Of a stretch of DNA of 64,000 nt, positions 10,362 through 18,813 are shown in pieces. The notes under the pieces were generated by a model, which was not told where the DNA came from, searched no databases, and saw only the letters and a program-made list of their open reading frames with translations. Origin of the DNA: Cyclobacterium qasimii M12-11B (GTDB taxonomy: Bacteria; Bacteroidota; Bacteroidia; Cytophagales; Cyclobacteriaceae); NCBI RefSeq assembly GCF_000427295.1, contig NZ_ATNM01000116.1, positions 38,843-102,842 on the forward strand, in the 5' to 3' direction. The position numbers and the translations under genes are program-made. Each line of letters opens with the position of its first letter. The stretch's first letter is position 1.

Positions 10362-10483
10362 AAATTTGGGTGTTTTATTGTTAATTAATTATTTCAGTGA
10401 AACGAAGGCAAATAGTTGGAGCCTGAGAAACTTTCCTATCTGCCGGACAAGGCTCCTGCCTGCAAGGGCCTTGTCCATTTTTT
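10361..10483 (+). ncRNA. Candidate antisense small RNA in the susC leader (DonS-like)
   Basis: Between fecR and susC, both on the minus strand, the plus strand shows a perfect TAAATTTG match to the Bacteroidota -7 box at 10361-10368. About 100 bases of conserved sequence follow. It ends in a 9-bp hairpin (10445-10453 GGACAAGGC with 10468-10476 GCCTTGTCC) and six Ts. Transcribed this way, it would be antisense to the whole susC 5' leader. DonS RNAs with this arrangement are known to repress susC homologues in sigma/anti-sigma controlled loci of Bacteroides. No clear -33 box is visible. The conserved core could instead be a target of the locus's own sigma factor on the minus strand. Confidence 0.45.
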
Positions 10484-10505
10484 AGATCGTATGTTACATG
10501 CTTTA

Positions 10506-11564
10506 TTAGTTAAATTTTATGGTAACTTTTTTCTGTTCTATCTCATATTCAAAGCCATAAGCATAGCCCAAGCTTTCTAAAACACTGCTTAAATATTTGT
10601 CTTTATACTCACCAGAAATAAGTATTGTGGAAGATGGTGTGCCTTTGAATTCTATTTCCACCCCATACCAGCGCTCAAGGGTAACCTTGAATTCTGAAAA
10701 TGAAACATCTGTAAACTTTAGTATTCCATCCTTCCAAAGGAAGGCAATTTGCCTATCGAAGTTCCTTTTAATCATTGGGCCATGCCCTTCCATGATTACC
10801 TCTTCCCCAGGCTGAAGCACCAAGGATTCACTTTCTAATTTTTCTTTGAAAACCTTCACCTGACCGGTTGCCAACTGTACATTTACTTTGTTTTTGTCAA
10901 AAGAATTAATATTGAATGAAGTTCCCAAGGCTGTGGTAACGAGATCGCCGCTAAACACTCTGAAGGGCAATAAACTATCTTTAGCTACCTCAAAAAATGA
11001 TTCGCCTTTTAAAAATACATCCCTGTCGGATTTCCCAAAATCTATACTAAACCGGATATCACTTTCAGCATTCAAAATTACAGTGGATCCATCTGGTAAA
11101 TGTATTTTGGATTTTTGTCCTTTGGGATTTGATTTGGTGATCCATTTATCTCCTTCCTGAAGCATAGCACTGTTGTCTATCTCTTTTTCCGTTGAGTTTT
11201 TTAATTGTAAAAACCCTACAACAGATACTATTAATAAAAAAGCAATGACCGCTGCTTTTGCGCCATATCGATAAATAGCGTAATACTTTATGTTATTTTG
11301 TTTTGGGTGTAGCGGTATGGTCTTTTTATTGATCCTAAGTTGTATTTTTTGGTGCAAAACCCGCTCTTTTTCTGCATTCCAATCATTTCCTGGTAAATCC
11401 AGTTCCAAAAGAACAGCTCTGGCCTCATTAAGAACTTCAAGCTTTTCTGGATTTCCCACTAGCCACTTGTTCCAAGACAAGCCACTTTCTGGATCATTTC
11501 TCAACACCCAATTGCGGAAGGAGGGATCATCAATAAAATCATCTATGGCGTTGAAATCTTTCAT
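10506..11564 (-). CDS. FecR-family anti-sigma factor
   Basis: A 352-residue inner-membrane regulator. A cytoplasmic N-terminal region (about 1-90) precedes one transmembrane helix (AAVIAFLLIVSVVGFLQL). The periplasmic FecR domain includes the segments SKIHLPDGSTVILNAESDI and FEVAKDSLLPFRVFSGD. A C-terminal DUF4974-type domain follows (FSEFKVTLERWYGVEIEF). Proteins of this family hold an ECF sigma factor inactive until the STN domain of a partner TonB receptor reports substrate. The sigma gene lies upstream and the STN-bearing susC lies downstream, so the three form a complete cell-surface signalling unit. Confidence 0.92.
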   Translation of the reverse strand: MKDFNAIDDFIDDPSFRNWVLRNDPESGLSWNKWLVGNPEKLEVLNEARAVLLELDLPGNDWNAEKERVLHQKIQLRINKKTIPLHPKQNNIKYYAIYRYGAKAAVIAFLLIVSVVGFLQLKNSTEKEIDNSAMLQEGDKWITKSNPKGQKSKIHLPDGSTVILNAESDIRFSIDFGKSDRDVFLKGESFFEVAKDSLLPFRVFSGDLVTTALGTSFNINSFDKNKVNVQLATGQVKVFKEKLESESLVLQPGEEVIMEGHGPMIKRNFDRQIAFLWKDGILKFTDVSFSEFKVTLERWYGVEIEFKGTPSSTILISGEYKDKYLSSVLESLGYAYGFEYEIEQKKVTIKFN

Positions 11565-11693
11565 TTTGGATCTTTAACAACAGAGAGCGATTTATAGGTG
11601 AAATCTCATCTCTTGATCCAAAAAATTATTAAATATTACATAAAAAATAAATATTCATCTCTCAATTTCAATAAGAATAATTTTAAGGGTATA

Positions 11694-12293
11694 TTATTGA
11701 AAAAATAAAAATAGTAGTCCGCTAAATTTTGTTGATGTTCGGGTGAATGATAGAATGTTTTTTAGCTTTTTTAAGCCTTTAAATATCAAGTTGTATACCG
11801 AGGGAACTTGAACATCCATCATTTTGGAGATTTCATCATAGGAAAGTTCTTGGATATATCTCAAGTAGATGGCTTCTTTTTGCCTAAGGGGTATTTGACC
11901 CAAGGCTTGGCTGATTTTATTGCTAGATTCCAGAATAATTTGATTCTCATCAAGAATTTCTAAAAAGGATGCTTCCCATTTAAATTTGGAATGCACTTCT
12001 TCTAATGATTCGTTTTTGTAAGCGCATTTAATTTTTTTAATTAGCTCCCTGCGAAAACAAGCAAATAAATAAAATTTGATGGAATTTTTAACGTTAATAT
12101 TTTTTTTCAAATCCCAAATATGAACAAAGAGGTCTTGGATAACATCCTCAATTAAGTTAGTATCCTGGGTAAATTTGTGTCCATATTTATATAGGTCTTT
12201 AGAAAATGTGCTGTAAATATAGGAAAATGCCTGTTGGTTACCGGATTTCACCAGACCCCATATTTCAACTTCCGAAAGCGATGAAAAATCCAT
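11694..12293 (-). CDS. ECF-type RNA polymerase sigma factor
   Basis: A 199-residue sigma-70 family protein. Region 2 is about residues 20-90 (GNQQAFSYIYSTFSKDLYKYG, IEDVIQDLFVHIW). Region 4 is about 125-180 (QIPLRQKEAIYLRYIQELSYDEISKMMDVQVPSVYNLIFK), with its helix-turn-helix. It should direct transcription of the susC operon when released by the neighbouring FecR protein. A 129-base gap separates it from fecR. The C-terminal tail (LLFLFFQ) is unusually hydrophobic. A possible promoter is noted at 12373-12380. Confidence 0.92.
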   Translation of the reverse strand: MDFSSLSEVEIWGLVKSGNQQAFSYIYSTFSKDLYKYGHKFTQDTNLIEDVIQDLFVHIWDLKKNINVKNSIKFYLFACFRRELIKKIKCAYKNESLEEVHSKFKWEASFLEILDENQIILESSNKISQALGQIPLRQKEAIYLRYIQELSYDEISKMMDVQVPSVYNLIFKGLKKLKNILSFTRTSTKFSGLLFLFFQ

Positions 12294-12372
12294 TTTACAA
12301 AGTGTTATTTTGGGTTAGATGCCAGCCAAATTAATAACTGCCAAACTATATTACTTAAAAATAATTATTGAG

Positions 12373-12380
12373 CAAAGATA
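12373..12380 (-). promoter_or_regulatory. Possible -7 box upstream of the ECF sigma gene
   Basis: Read on the minus strand this is TATCTTTG, a full match to TAnnTTTG, about 80 bases before the sigma start. A TTG lies 16 bases further upstream, slightly closer than the usual 19-21. Confidence 0.4.
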
Positions 12381-12590
12381 TTTTATGTATATGGTGCAAT
12401 TGACATGAATAATTAAACTATAACTACTTAAATTTAAAATCATATTGGTAAATTAAATGGATTTCTATGAAAAATATGGAGTTACATATAGTTCACTTGG
12501 AAAAAACACCTAATAAGTTAGTATTTAACAGGGTGAGGAGGTATATTCCTGCATAAATTATTTTCTTAGAAGAAAAAACCTTCCAAATCT

Positions 12591-12627
12591 CTATTTTTAA
12601 AATAAGCTATTTTCATTTTAAAAATAG
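12591..12627. repeat. AT-rich perfect inverted repeat upstream of the propeller lipoprotein
   Basis: Arms 12591-12603 (CTATTTTTAAAAT) and 12615-12627 are exact complements, 13 bp with an 11-base spacer. They lie about 60 bases before the propeller gene in the 390-base divergent region (12294-12683), which holds no gene. A regulator-binding site or a small hairpin is possible. Confidence 0.4.
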
Positions 12628-12689
12628 AAGCGTCTGGACTCAATATCCATTGGCGGTTAAATTATTTCTAAATTTAAACCACAGTGATT

Positions 12690-14027
12690 ATGTTGCTTAC
12701 AACAAGTCCTCATCACCAGCCAATCAGTAATTACAGTGGTTTGAAAAAAGTCCATTCTTCGAAGCGTCCTCAAACTATTTTTTTCTATCAACGCTTTACA
12801 TTAGCACATTTTGTAAAAGATCCTCGCTATCTAAAGCACTGGCTAAGGCTATTAGGAGGCTTGTTTTTACTGATAACTAGCAACTGCCAACAAAAAGTCC
12901 AAGTTGAAAAACAGGAGGGAGGTTTGGCCTTGGTTTCGGTAGACCTCTCCGAATCCAGATCCGGTAAACTGTCTGAATTTTTTGAGCCAGAAATCAACTA
13001 TATATGGCTGGAAGATAAATTGGATGAAGCTCAACTTAATGCCAGCTTACATCAAATCCTCTTTTATGGAGATAAAATTTATACCCTTGATATTTACGGA
13101 TGTAAGTGCATTTCAATTTTCAATATGGAAGGGGAGTACTTGGGAAAGATTGCTGCTTATGGTGAAGGTCCCGGTGAATACCTTGATCTTGATGCTTTGG
13201 CAGTTGTAAATGAGGAACTGGTCTTATTAGGAGTTTATCCCAGCAAAATCATGTGGTTTAGCCTGGAAGGTGAGTTTCTACGTGAAACGATCTTGAAAGA
13301 TCACTTCGGCCCCGGTGTGTTTTCTGAATTCGACAACCGGTATTACCAGTACAATATTCCAAAAGCCTCAGGAGAATTTTTTATTAAAAGCTTGAATGAA
13401 AATTTGCAGGATACTATTAATTTTTTGCCATTCTATTCCGAAAGGCTCGAAAGTATGATGTCCGGGAGGAATTATTTTCAAAAAAGCAAACAACATCTTT
13501 ATTTTGGGATGACTTTTCTCGATACAATTTTTCAATTTAAAAATCAACAATTGGTCCCCAAGTTTGTATTCGATTTTGGGAATTATGGTCAAGACTTGGA
13601 AGAATTAAAAGGCTTGGAAATTAGAGAGAGACTTAAACTTATTAATAACCGTGCAAAACTATACTTCCTAGGTCGATACCATGTTTCCGAAAAACAGTTT
13701 TACACAATCCTCAGTTACGAAAAAAAAGTTTACAACCTCTTTTATGACCGGGAGAAATCACAATCCCATGCGATTGAAGGCAATCTAAAAAATGATATCG
13801 ATGAAGGGAATGATCTAAAGTCAATAGGCTATGGTTTTGAACCGGGGAAAGTGGGGACAAGAATAGCTGGTAAAGACCTTTATCAGGCATTGGTAGAAAA
13901 GAAAAAGCAAATGGGCCAAGCTGATTTTGAGAAGTGGGCTAAGAGTAAAGGTAAAAACTTTGCGAAAACAGCCTTGGTAGGAAAAGATTCCGAAAACCCG
14001 GTGCTTATTGTTTATACGCTAAAGTGA
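12690..14027 (+). CDS. 6-bladed beta-propeller lipoprotein (BF2867-like)
   Basis: About 445 residues. The segments LDIYGCKCISIFNMEGEYL, GEGPGEYLDLDALAV and MWFSLEGEFLRE are typical of the Bacteroidota 6-bladed beta-propeller family (NHL-like repeats). A lipobox-like stretch FLLITSNCQQ marks likely lipid attachment, but it sits near residue 65, behind a long N-terminal part without a nearer ATG, GTG or TTG. Either the start is atypical or the upstream part has been altered. An in-frame GTG at 12684 is an alternative to the ATG at 12690. Function is unknown; members are common near carbohydrate and stress loci. Confidence 0.7.
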   Translation: MLLTTSPHHQPISNYSGLKKVHSSKRPQTIFFYQRFTLAHFVKDPRYLKHWLRLLGGLFLLITSNCQQKVQVEKQEGGLALVSVDLSESRSGKLSEFFEPEINYIWLEDKLDEAQLNASLHQILFYGDKIYTLDIYGCKCISIFNMEGEYLGKIAAYGEGPGEYLDLDALAVVNEELVLLGVYPSKIMWFSLEGEFLRETILKDHFGPGVFSEFDNRYYQYNIPKASGEFFIKSLNENLQDTINFLPFYSERLESMMSGRNYFQKSKQHLYFGMTFLDTIFQFKNQQLVPKFVFDFGNYGQDLEELKGLEIRERLKLINNRAKLYFLGRYHVSEKQFYTILSYEKKVYNLFYDREKSQSHAIEGNLKNDIDEGNDLKSIGYGFEPGKVGTRIAGKDLYQALVEKKKQMGQADFEKWAKSKGKNFAKTALVGKDSENPVLIVYTLK

Positions 14028-14113
14028 TACTACTTTAATTGATAGGGTATGCCACTATTGGTAAAGTGCACCCGTAAGAATGATGAGAATAGAGAACCCT
14101 GGAAGGTTGAAAT

Positions 14114-14149
14114 TTATTTTCCCACAGGCTTAGGCCCGTGGGAAAATAA
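14114..14149. terminator. Bidirectional terminator between convergent genes
   Basis: A perfect 12-bp stem (14114-14125 TTATTTTCCCAC with 14138-14149) lies between the propeller lipoprotein on the plus strand and the TPM operon on the minus strand. T-rich arms face both ways. Confidence 0.75.
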
Positions 14150-14168
14150 TAATATGAGAGCAAAGTCA

Positions 14169-14972
14169 CTACCAGCTTCCGCCTGCACCGCCTCCGCCAA
14201 AGCCACCGCCACCGAAGCCGCCGAAACCGCCTCCGCCACCACCGCCGAATCCTCCTCCTCCAGAGGAGAAATCTCCGTATTTGCCTCCTCTGCTACCTCC
14301 GAGCATATTGGCAAGCAGTAAGGTGGTGAAGATACCTACTCCGCCACGTTTACCACCCATGTGGTTGTTGTTGTCGTTTCGATTTCTGACTAGGGTGAGA
14401 ATCACAAAGCCTACAATCATTACCAAAAACAAGGGTAAACCTCCTCCTGGTTTGTTTGCGGCGCCCATGTCTTCAGCTTTGTACTCGCCTGAAGCAAGCT
14501 TAAAAATCATGTCTGTGGCCTGATCTAAGCCTGTATAGTAGTTTTCCGTTCGGAAGCTTGGCACGATCAACTGATCGACAATTCGTTTCGCCAATGCATC
14601 TGGAATCGCTCCTTCCATGCCATAGCCTGTGGCGATAAAAACCTTACGGTCTTTCATCGCTGCCAATATAAGAACGCCATTGTCCTTGTCTTTTTTACCT
14701 ATTCCCCATTTGTCTCCCAATTGAAAAGCATAATCACTGATATCATACGGCCCAATGGAACTGATCAAAACGATGCTGACCTGGGAAGAAGTGCTGTCGT
14801 TATAAGCCACAAGCTTGCTTTCCAGCTGTTGGACTTCATTGTTTGAAAGGGTCTTGGAAAAATCATTCACAAGGCGAGGCGGATTAGGTTTTTCAGGAAA
14901 ATCTCCCTGAGCCCAGCTCGTAAATGAAAATGCTAGTAATAGAAACGAAAAGAAAAGGTTTTTTTTAATCAT
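14169..14972 (-). CDS. TPM-domain membrane protein with Gly-rich tail (YgcG-like)
   Basis: A 267-residue protein with a signal peptide (ending SWAQ). The TPM domain spans about residues 35-150 (VNDFSKTLSNNEVQQLESKL, SSQVSIVLISS, YAFQLGDKWGIGKKDKDNGVLILAAMKDRKVFIATGYGMEGAI). One transmembrane helix follows (PLFLVMIVGFVILTLV), then a tail made almost wholly of glycine with Phe and Ser. This is the classic YgcG architecture. TPM domains are linked to membrane protein quality control and photosystem repair; the bacterial role is poorly known. It is the last gene of a LemA-TPM-TPM operon. Confidence 0.9.
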   Translation of the reverse strand: MIKKNLFFSFLLLAFSFTSWAQGDFPEKPNPPRLVNDFSKTLSNNEVQQLESKLVAYNDSTSSQVSIVLISSIGPYDISDYAFQLGDKWGIGKKDKDNGVLILAAMKDRKVFIATGYGMEGAIPDALAKRIVDQLIVPSFRTENYYTGLDQATDMIFKLASGEYKAEDMGAANKPGGGLPLFLVMIVGFVILTLVRNRNDNNNHMGGKRGGVGIFTTLLLANMLGGSRGGKYGDFSSGGGGFGGGGGGGFGGFGGGGFGGGGAGGSW

Positions 14973-14978
14973 AATGTC

Positions 14979-15414
14979 TTATTCAAAGGAAATTTCATCA
15001 GGGAGTTCGTTGATGTCTCCTTCTTTGTCGTAAGGGAAATGTTGTTGAAGCTGCTTTCCGGACATTTCTATGCCTTTTTCTAAGTCCTTCAGTGAATGCA
15101 CTTGTTTTAAAATGAACGAGCATTTCTTCTTTGATATTTTCCCAATAGTTTTCGGGAACCACCTTGTTTATGCCTGCATCTCCAAGAATGGCAAACTTAT
15201 GATCCACCACTGCAAGATAGAAAAGCACCGCATTTCGCTGGGCGGTTTTGTGCATCTTGAGTTTCTCAAATACTTCAGCAGCCCTGTCAAGGACATCTCC
15301 TTTACAGCTGTTTTCGATGTGAACCTGAATTTCTCCAGAAGTTTCCATTTCTGCATTCCTTATGGCATCTGTTATAATGGCACGGTCTGCTTTACTAAAT
15401 AATTTTTCGGCCAT
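14979..15414 (-). CDS. Short TPM-domain protein, C-terminus shifted by one base
   Basis: A soluble TPM-domain protein without signal peptide (SGEIQVHIENSCKGDVLDRA, AVLFYLAVVDHKFAILGDAGINK). As written, the frame ends at 14998 with a basic tail that does not fit the family. Removing one base at about 15081 restores GLEKGIEMSGKQLQQHFPY and the family ending INELPDEISFE, with a stop at 14979, 6 bases before the next start. So an indel of one base is present. It sits between LemA and the larger TPM protein and probably acts with them. Confidence 0.85.
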
Positions 15415-15425
15415 AATAAGGGTAT

Positions 15426-16016
15426 TTAAAATTCTACCGTTGGTGCATTTTCAGATCCTGCAGAAGCTTCAAAATAGCCTTTACGCTCAAACCCATACCA
15501 TCCAGCAAATATATTGTTTGGGAAAATCCTAAGATTTGAATTGTAGCCCTGTACGGATTGGTTGAAATTTCTTCTCGCTACCGCAATCCTGTTTTCCGTT
15601 CCTTCCAGTTGCGCCTGCAGTTCCAGGAAGTTTTGATTGGCTTTCAGGTCAGGATACCTTTCTACGGCTACAAGTAGCCTGCTAAGTGATCCACTCAATT
15701 GATCCTGTGCACCTTGGAATTTGGCGATGTTTTCGGGTGTAAGGTCATCTGCCTGCAAGGTGATGGAAGTCGCTTTAGCGCGCGCTTCGATTACACCGGT
15801 TAGCGTTTCTTGTTCAAAGTCAGCGTATCCCTTTACCGTATTCACCAAATTGGGAATCAGGTCAGCTCTTCGTTGGTATTGGGTTTCTACTTCAGCCCAC
15901 TGACCGTTGATGGTTTCTTCGGTTTGCACAAAAGTGTTGTACACGCCTACCGCTTTGGAGTAAACAATGAACCCGATCACTGCGATGATGGCTATAGGAA
16001 TTAATATTTTTTTCAT
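15426..16016 (-). CDS. lemA: LemA family protein
   Basis: A 196-residue protein with one N-terminal membrane helix (ILIPIAIIAVIGFIVYSKAVG) and the LemA core. Markers of the core are NTFVQTEETINGQWAEVETQYQRRADLIPNL read in segments, QGAQDQLSGSLSRLLVAVE and FNQSVQGYNSNLRIFP. LemA proteins form coiled-coil, helical-bundle assemblies in the inner membrane and are nearly always encoded beside TPM proteins, as here. It is the first gene of the three-gene operon; the next gene starts 11 bases on. Confidence 0.93.
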   Translation of the reverse strand: MKKILIPIAIIAVIGFIVYSKAVGVYNTFVQTEETINGQWAEVETQYQRRADLIPNLVNTVKGYADFEQETLTGVIEARAKATSITLQADDLTPENIAKFQGAQDQLSGSLSRLLVAVERYPDLKANQNFLELQAQLEGTENRIAVARRNFNQSVQGYNSNLRIFPNNIFAGWYGFERKGYFEASAGSENAPTVEF

Positions 16017-16563
16017 GGTAAGGATATTTATAAAAACAATGAAGTTATATGACGTAATTTTTGGCTTGAGGTTTCCCAGAATGGGTGATTTTTCAAGAAA
16101 ATCAATACAAAAGAAGCAGATTTAGGCAATTAAGACAAGCTTTTGCATTGAGAACGCAAGAGGATTTCCAAGCCAAGCTGCACTCAACCCTTTAGACAAG
16201 CTCAGTCCATCGGCTTATCCCGTAAAAACGAGCTGTGTCGGACTTCCTTCCTCTATTTCTAGTTGTAAATATCAAAGTTACCACATTAAAATTAGAAAAC
16301 AGCCAAAGCCAAAATAAGCAGTTTTTGTAGGGTAGAAGCGAATTAAAGGAAAAGGCTATGCTTTAAGTGGTTAGGGAATGCTTTGTCGCAATGGCGGATT
16401 GCGTTTGCATTGTCGTGTTTTCATGGCATGGTGGATGGCGTTTACATCGTTGCACTTTCGCGCAGTGACATTCACTTGTCATTGCGAAGGGGAGGATTAC
16501 TTATTTAGGTTTAATAATGTGTAATATCCCGAAGCAATCCCATGACCAGAAGAGATTGCTTCG
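16017..16563. other. Intergenic region with dispersed-repeat sequence, no gene seen
   Basis: About 550 bases between lemA and the antitoxin. The second half holds a palindromic repeat (described separately) and short fragments such as AGACAAGCTCAGTCC that resemble other intergenic repeats of this window. No credible coding frame. Confidence 0.5.
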
Positions 16564-16585
16564 TCATACCTCCTCGCAATAACGT
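16477..16585. repeat. Palindromic intergenic repeat (REP-like)
   Basis: The left side has GTCATTGCGAAGGGGAGG, the centre has CGAAGCAATC and AGATTGCTTCG in opposite orientation, and the right side has CCTCCTCGCAATAACG. Together they form a nested inverted repeat of a type widely dispersed in Bacteroidota genomes. It touches the 3' end of the antitoxin gene. Confidence 0.6.
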
Positions 16586-16860
16586 ATAGGGCTTATTTGA
16601 ATATTTCCGCCAACTGCTTTCAATACTTTTATTATTGTCGAAAATTGTGGTTTTGCTCCTGCCGACAAGGCTTTGTACAAACTAGGTCTACTCATTCCTG
16701 TTTCTTCCGCAATTTTGCTCATTCCAATCGCTTTTGCAATATGTCCGAGGGCTACAATCACATCGTCAAAATCACCTTCATCCAATACGGAATTTAAATA
16801 TTCGGCAATCATTTCGTTGCTGTCCAAATAGTCTGCTATATCAAATTTTGTAGTTTCCAT
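16564..16860 (-). CDS. Addiction-module antitoxin, HigA-like (HI1420 family)
   Basis: A 98-residue protein starting at the ATG at 16860 (METTKFDIADYLDSNE). It contains the family helix-turn-helix AKAIGMSKIAEETGMSRPSLYKAL and the ending GGNIQISP. It would bind and neutralise a Gp49/HigB-type toxin and repress its own operon. The frame is also open upstream to a GTG at 17022, running through the tail of the toxin remnant, so a 152-residue toxin-antitoxin fusion could be predicted. I prefer the internal ATG because the toxin part is decayed. Confidence 0.8.
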   Translation of the reverse strand: METTKFDIADYLDSNEMIAEYLNSVLDEGDFDDVIVALGHIAKAIGMSKIAEETGMSRPSLYKALSAGAKPQFSTIIKVLKAVGGNIQISPIRYCEEV

Positions 16861-17156
16861 TTTTAAATTGTCCCAAATGTTTTTGGCCTTCTCGATGTCT
16901 TTTTGTTGGGTTGATTTGTCTCCGCCAATCAGCAGAATTATTATCTTTCCATCCGTTTCCTTGAAATAAATTTTGTACCCCTTTGCGTAATTTATTTTCA
17001 TTTCATTAATACTATTTCCCACACAGGTTTACAGTCTCCAAAATGGTCGTCATTTTCAAGTTTTTGGATTCTGAACAGAATTTTCGCTTTAGCCCTTAAA
17101 TCCTTTAATCTCTTCAACCACTTGTCAAATTATATCGATTTTTCAATAAAATATAT
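16861..17156 (-). pseudogene. Decayed HigB/Gp49-like toxin (HI1419 family)
   Basis: Reading the minus strand gives IEKSI, an in-frame TAA, FDKWLKRLKDLRAKAKILFRI, QKLENDDHFGDCKPV, then a two-base shift (extra TG near 17020) into GNSINEMKINYAKGYKIYF and KIIILLIGGDKSTQQKDIEKA. This matches the RelE-like HI1419 toxin family along its full length. Three lesions are visible: ATA where the start codon should be, the nonsense codon, and the shift. These differ from the single homopolymer indels elsewhere and point to real inactivation. The final residues run without stop into the antitoxin. Confidence 0.75.
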
Positions 17157-17298
17157 TTAATCGATGTATTCACTTGGATACAAATTTACTTGAATTTTTT
17201 AGAATACAAAAATCCTTCGTTGGCTTCTGGTCTATGTCAAAAGGAACCATAATGCTCTGGTTATGTTTCAGGTAGAAGTTAATAAAATAATATGAGCA

Positions 17299-17345
17299 GT
17301 GTCTTCGACAGGCTCAGACACCGGAGTCGAAGACATCGAAATCGA
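17299..17345. repeat. Dispersed repeat (TGAGCCTGTCGAAG type, inverted)
   Basis: CTTCGACAGGCTCAGACACC here is the reverse complement of sequence at 21941-21985. Related fragments (GCTGAGCGGAGTCGAAG) follow at about 17395-17415 and 17560-17575. The gap 17157-17779 holds only such repeats and no gene. Confidence 0.55.
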
Positions 17346-17602
17346 GACATTTTTTCGTTTATGGGATCAGTTCGCAAAACGAAAATCAATATAGGTTGCT
17401 GAGCGGAGTCGAAGCAAGCGGAGCCGAAGACTTAGCAATTTTCTATAATTGGCCATTCTTCCATGACCGTTTGATAAAAAGGTGTAATTGCAAATTACAG
17501 CTAGAGGGGTAGAAAAGTCGAAAATTCTCGTTAGCTGAACGAAAACCAATTTTGGGTGGCTGAGCCAGTCGAAGCCTGCCAATTAAAATATGTGTCTAAT
17601 CA

Positions 17603-17646
17603 TAAATCCCCCTTGATCCCCCTTTGAAGAAAAGGGGGAGTTCGAG
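17603..17646 (+). repeat. Dispersed palindromic repeat, copy 1
   Basis: AAATCCCCCTTGAT followed by a palindrome with arms CCCCCTTT and AAAGGGGG around GAAGA, then AGTTCGAG. The 21-base palindromic core at 17618-17638 recurs exactly, inverted, at 46584-46604, and the flanks also match. Confidence 0.65.
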
Positions 17647-17779
17647 TTTTACGATTTATGAAAGCGAACTTGATTTTTCATTTCCTCAGCCCATTACAAT
17701 AATACAAAATCATTATAAAATTCTCGTTTCCGCAACTCCCCCCTTAATCAAGTGAGCGCAGTGCCTGTAACTATAAGAA

Positions 17780-18802
17780 TTAAACCTTATAATACTCCAC
17801 CGACTTCCCATCAAATCCGGAAACACGGCTTATCAGTTCCTGGCGTTTTTTCTCGTCGAAGGCTTTGAATCTTTTAGCGAAATCAATCTTTTCAGTCAGC
17901 ATGTCGGCATGGTCTGCACCAGTTACCAATACACTGATGGGAAGGGACCAGGAGAAATAGATGGCTTCTTCAACTGTCAATACATTCGGGACGATGCGTG
18001 GTTTGTCGCCACTGTTGAAATGGGTGGTACCTCCAAAAAAGCCACCATTGGCCAGGGTTTTCATGGCACAGGGAGCCATTCCTTTTTCCATTAGTTTTGG
18101 CATCACATTGGTAATAAAACTTTTGTAATTCGGGTCAAAGGCATTGATGGGCATTTGGCAGGCTTCCAGTTCATCCGTACTTTCCAACATCCTCAGGTGG
18201 GCATTGTAATCCGAATGGCCCGAGAATCCTATATGCTTTACTTTCCCACTTTCCTTAGCCTTCAAGACATAATCCAGGACCCCATTTTTTAACCTGCTGT
18301 CCACGTCTCCGGGGCTGGTGACTGCATGAATCAGCCAAAGATCGATATAGTCTGTTTTCATCCGGCTAAGGGTGCCTTCCAGGTGCTCCTGAGCAGTTTT
18401 TCCATCTCTTGCCGTTGACTTGCTTTGGATAAAAGCCAGGTCTCTGTATTTGGGCGTAAGAAATTGACCATACCTTCTTTCCCCAGTTCCGCCACCATAG
18501 GACTCGGCATTGTCGAAGAACCGAATGCCTCCTTCCAATGCACGTTCTATGGTCTTTTGGGCTTCGCTTTCTTTCATTCTGGCGATATGTGCACCACCAA
18601 GCCCCAGCATGGTTACGGATAAGTCAGATTTTCCAAATTTTCGCTTGGGAAGCAAGTCGCCCAGCCTGTCCCGCATATAGGGACTCGGAATGGCTTTTCC
18701 TTCTGCATTTATACTGCTTAGGGGCAACATCATTCCCGCCGTTAATCCGGCCAATGATTTTAAAAATGTCCTTCTTTGGTTATTTTGCTTGTTATTTTCC
18801 AT
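17780..18802 (-). CDS. Exported aldo/keto reductase with Tat signal
   Basis: A 340-residue aldo/keto reductase. The N-terminus NNQRRTFLKSLAGLTAG carries the twin arginine of a Tat signal, so the enzyme is probably folded with its NADPH cofactor and then exported. The barrel shows the catalytic tetrad: DNAESYGGG (Asp and Tyr), IQSKST (Lys) and LWLIHAV (His). It starts 11 bases after the TonB receptor stop and is the last gene of the four-gene uptake operon. Its substrate is not visible. Bacteroidota often carry such Tat-exported oxidoreductases next to uptake genes. Confidence 0.88.
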   Translation of the reverse strand: MENNKQNNQRRTFLKSLAGLTAGMMLPLSSINAEGKAIPSPYMRDRLGDLLPKRKFGKSDLSVTMLGLGGAHIARMKESEAQKTIERALEGGIRFFDNAESYGGGTGERRYGQFLTPKYRDLAFIQSKSTARDGKTAQEHLEGTLSRMKTDYIDLWLIHAVTSPGDVDSRLKNGVLDYVLKAKESGKVKHIGFSGHSDYNAHLRMLESTDELEACQMPINAFDPNYKSFITNVMPKLMEKGMAPCAMKTLANGGFFGGTTHFNSGDKPRIVPNVLTVEEAIYFSWSLPISVLVTGADHADMLTEKIDFAKRFKAFDEKKRQELISRVSGFDGKSVEYYKV

Positions 18803-18813
18803 GATTGTTTGGG

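Noticed and set aside
14049..14321. Plus-strand gene rich in Ala, Ser and Thr
   Set aside because: It is the complement of the Gly-rich tail of the TPM protein; the low-complexity codons keep the opposite strand open.
16564..17022. Real 152-residue toxin-antitoxin fusion protein
   Set aside because: The toxin part lacks its first half in this frame and is followed by an antitoxin with its own ATG; the upstream toxin shows three lesions. A decayed toxin is simpler than a functional fusion.
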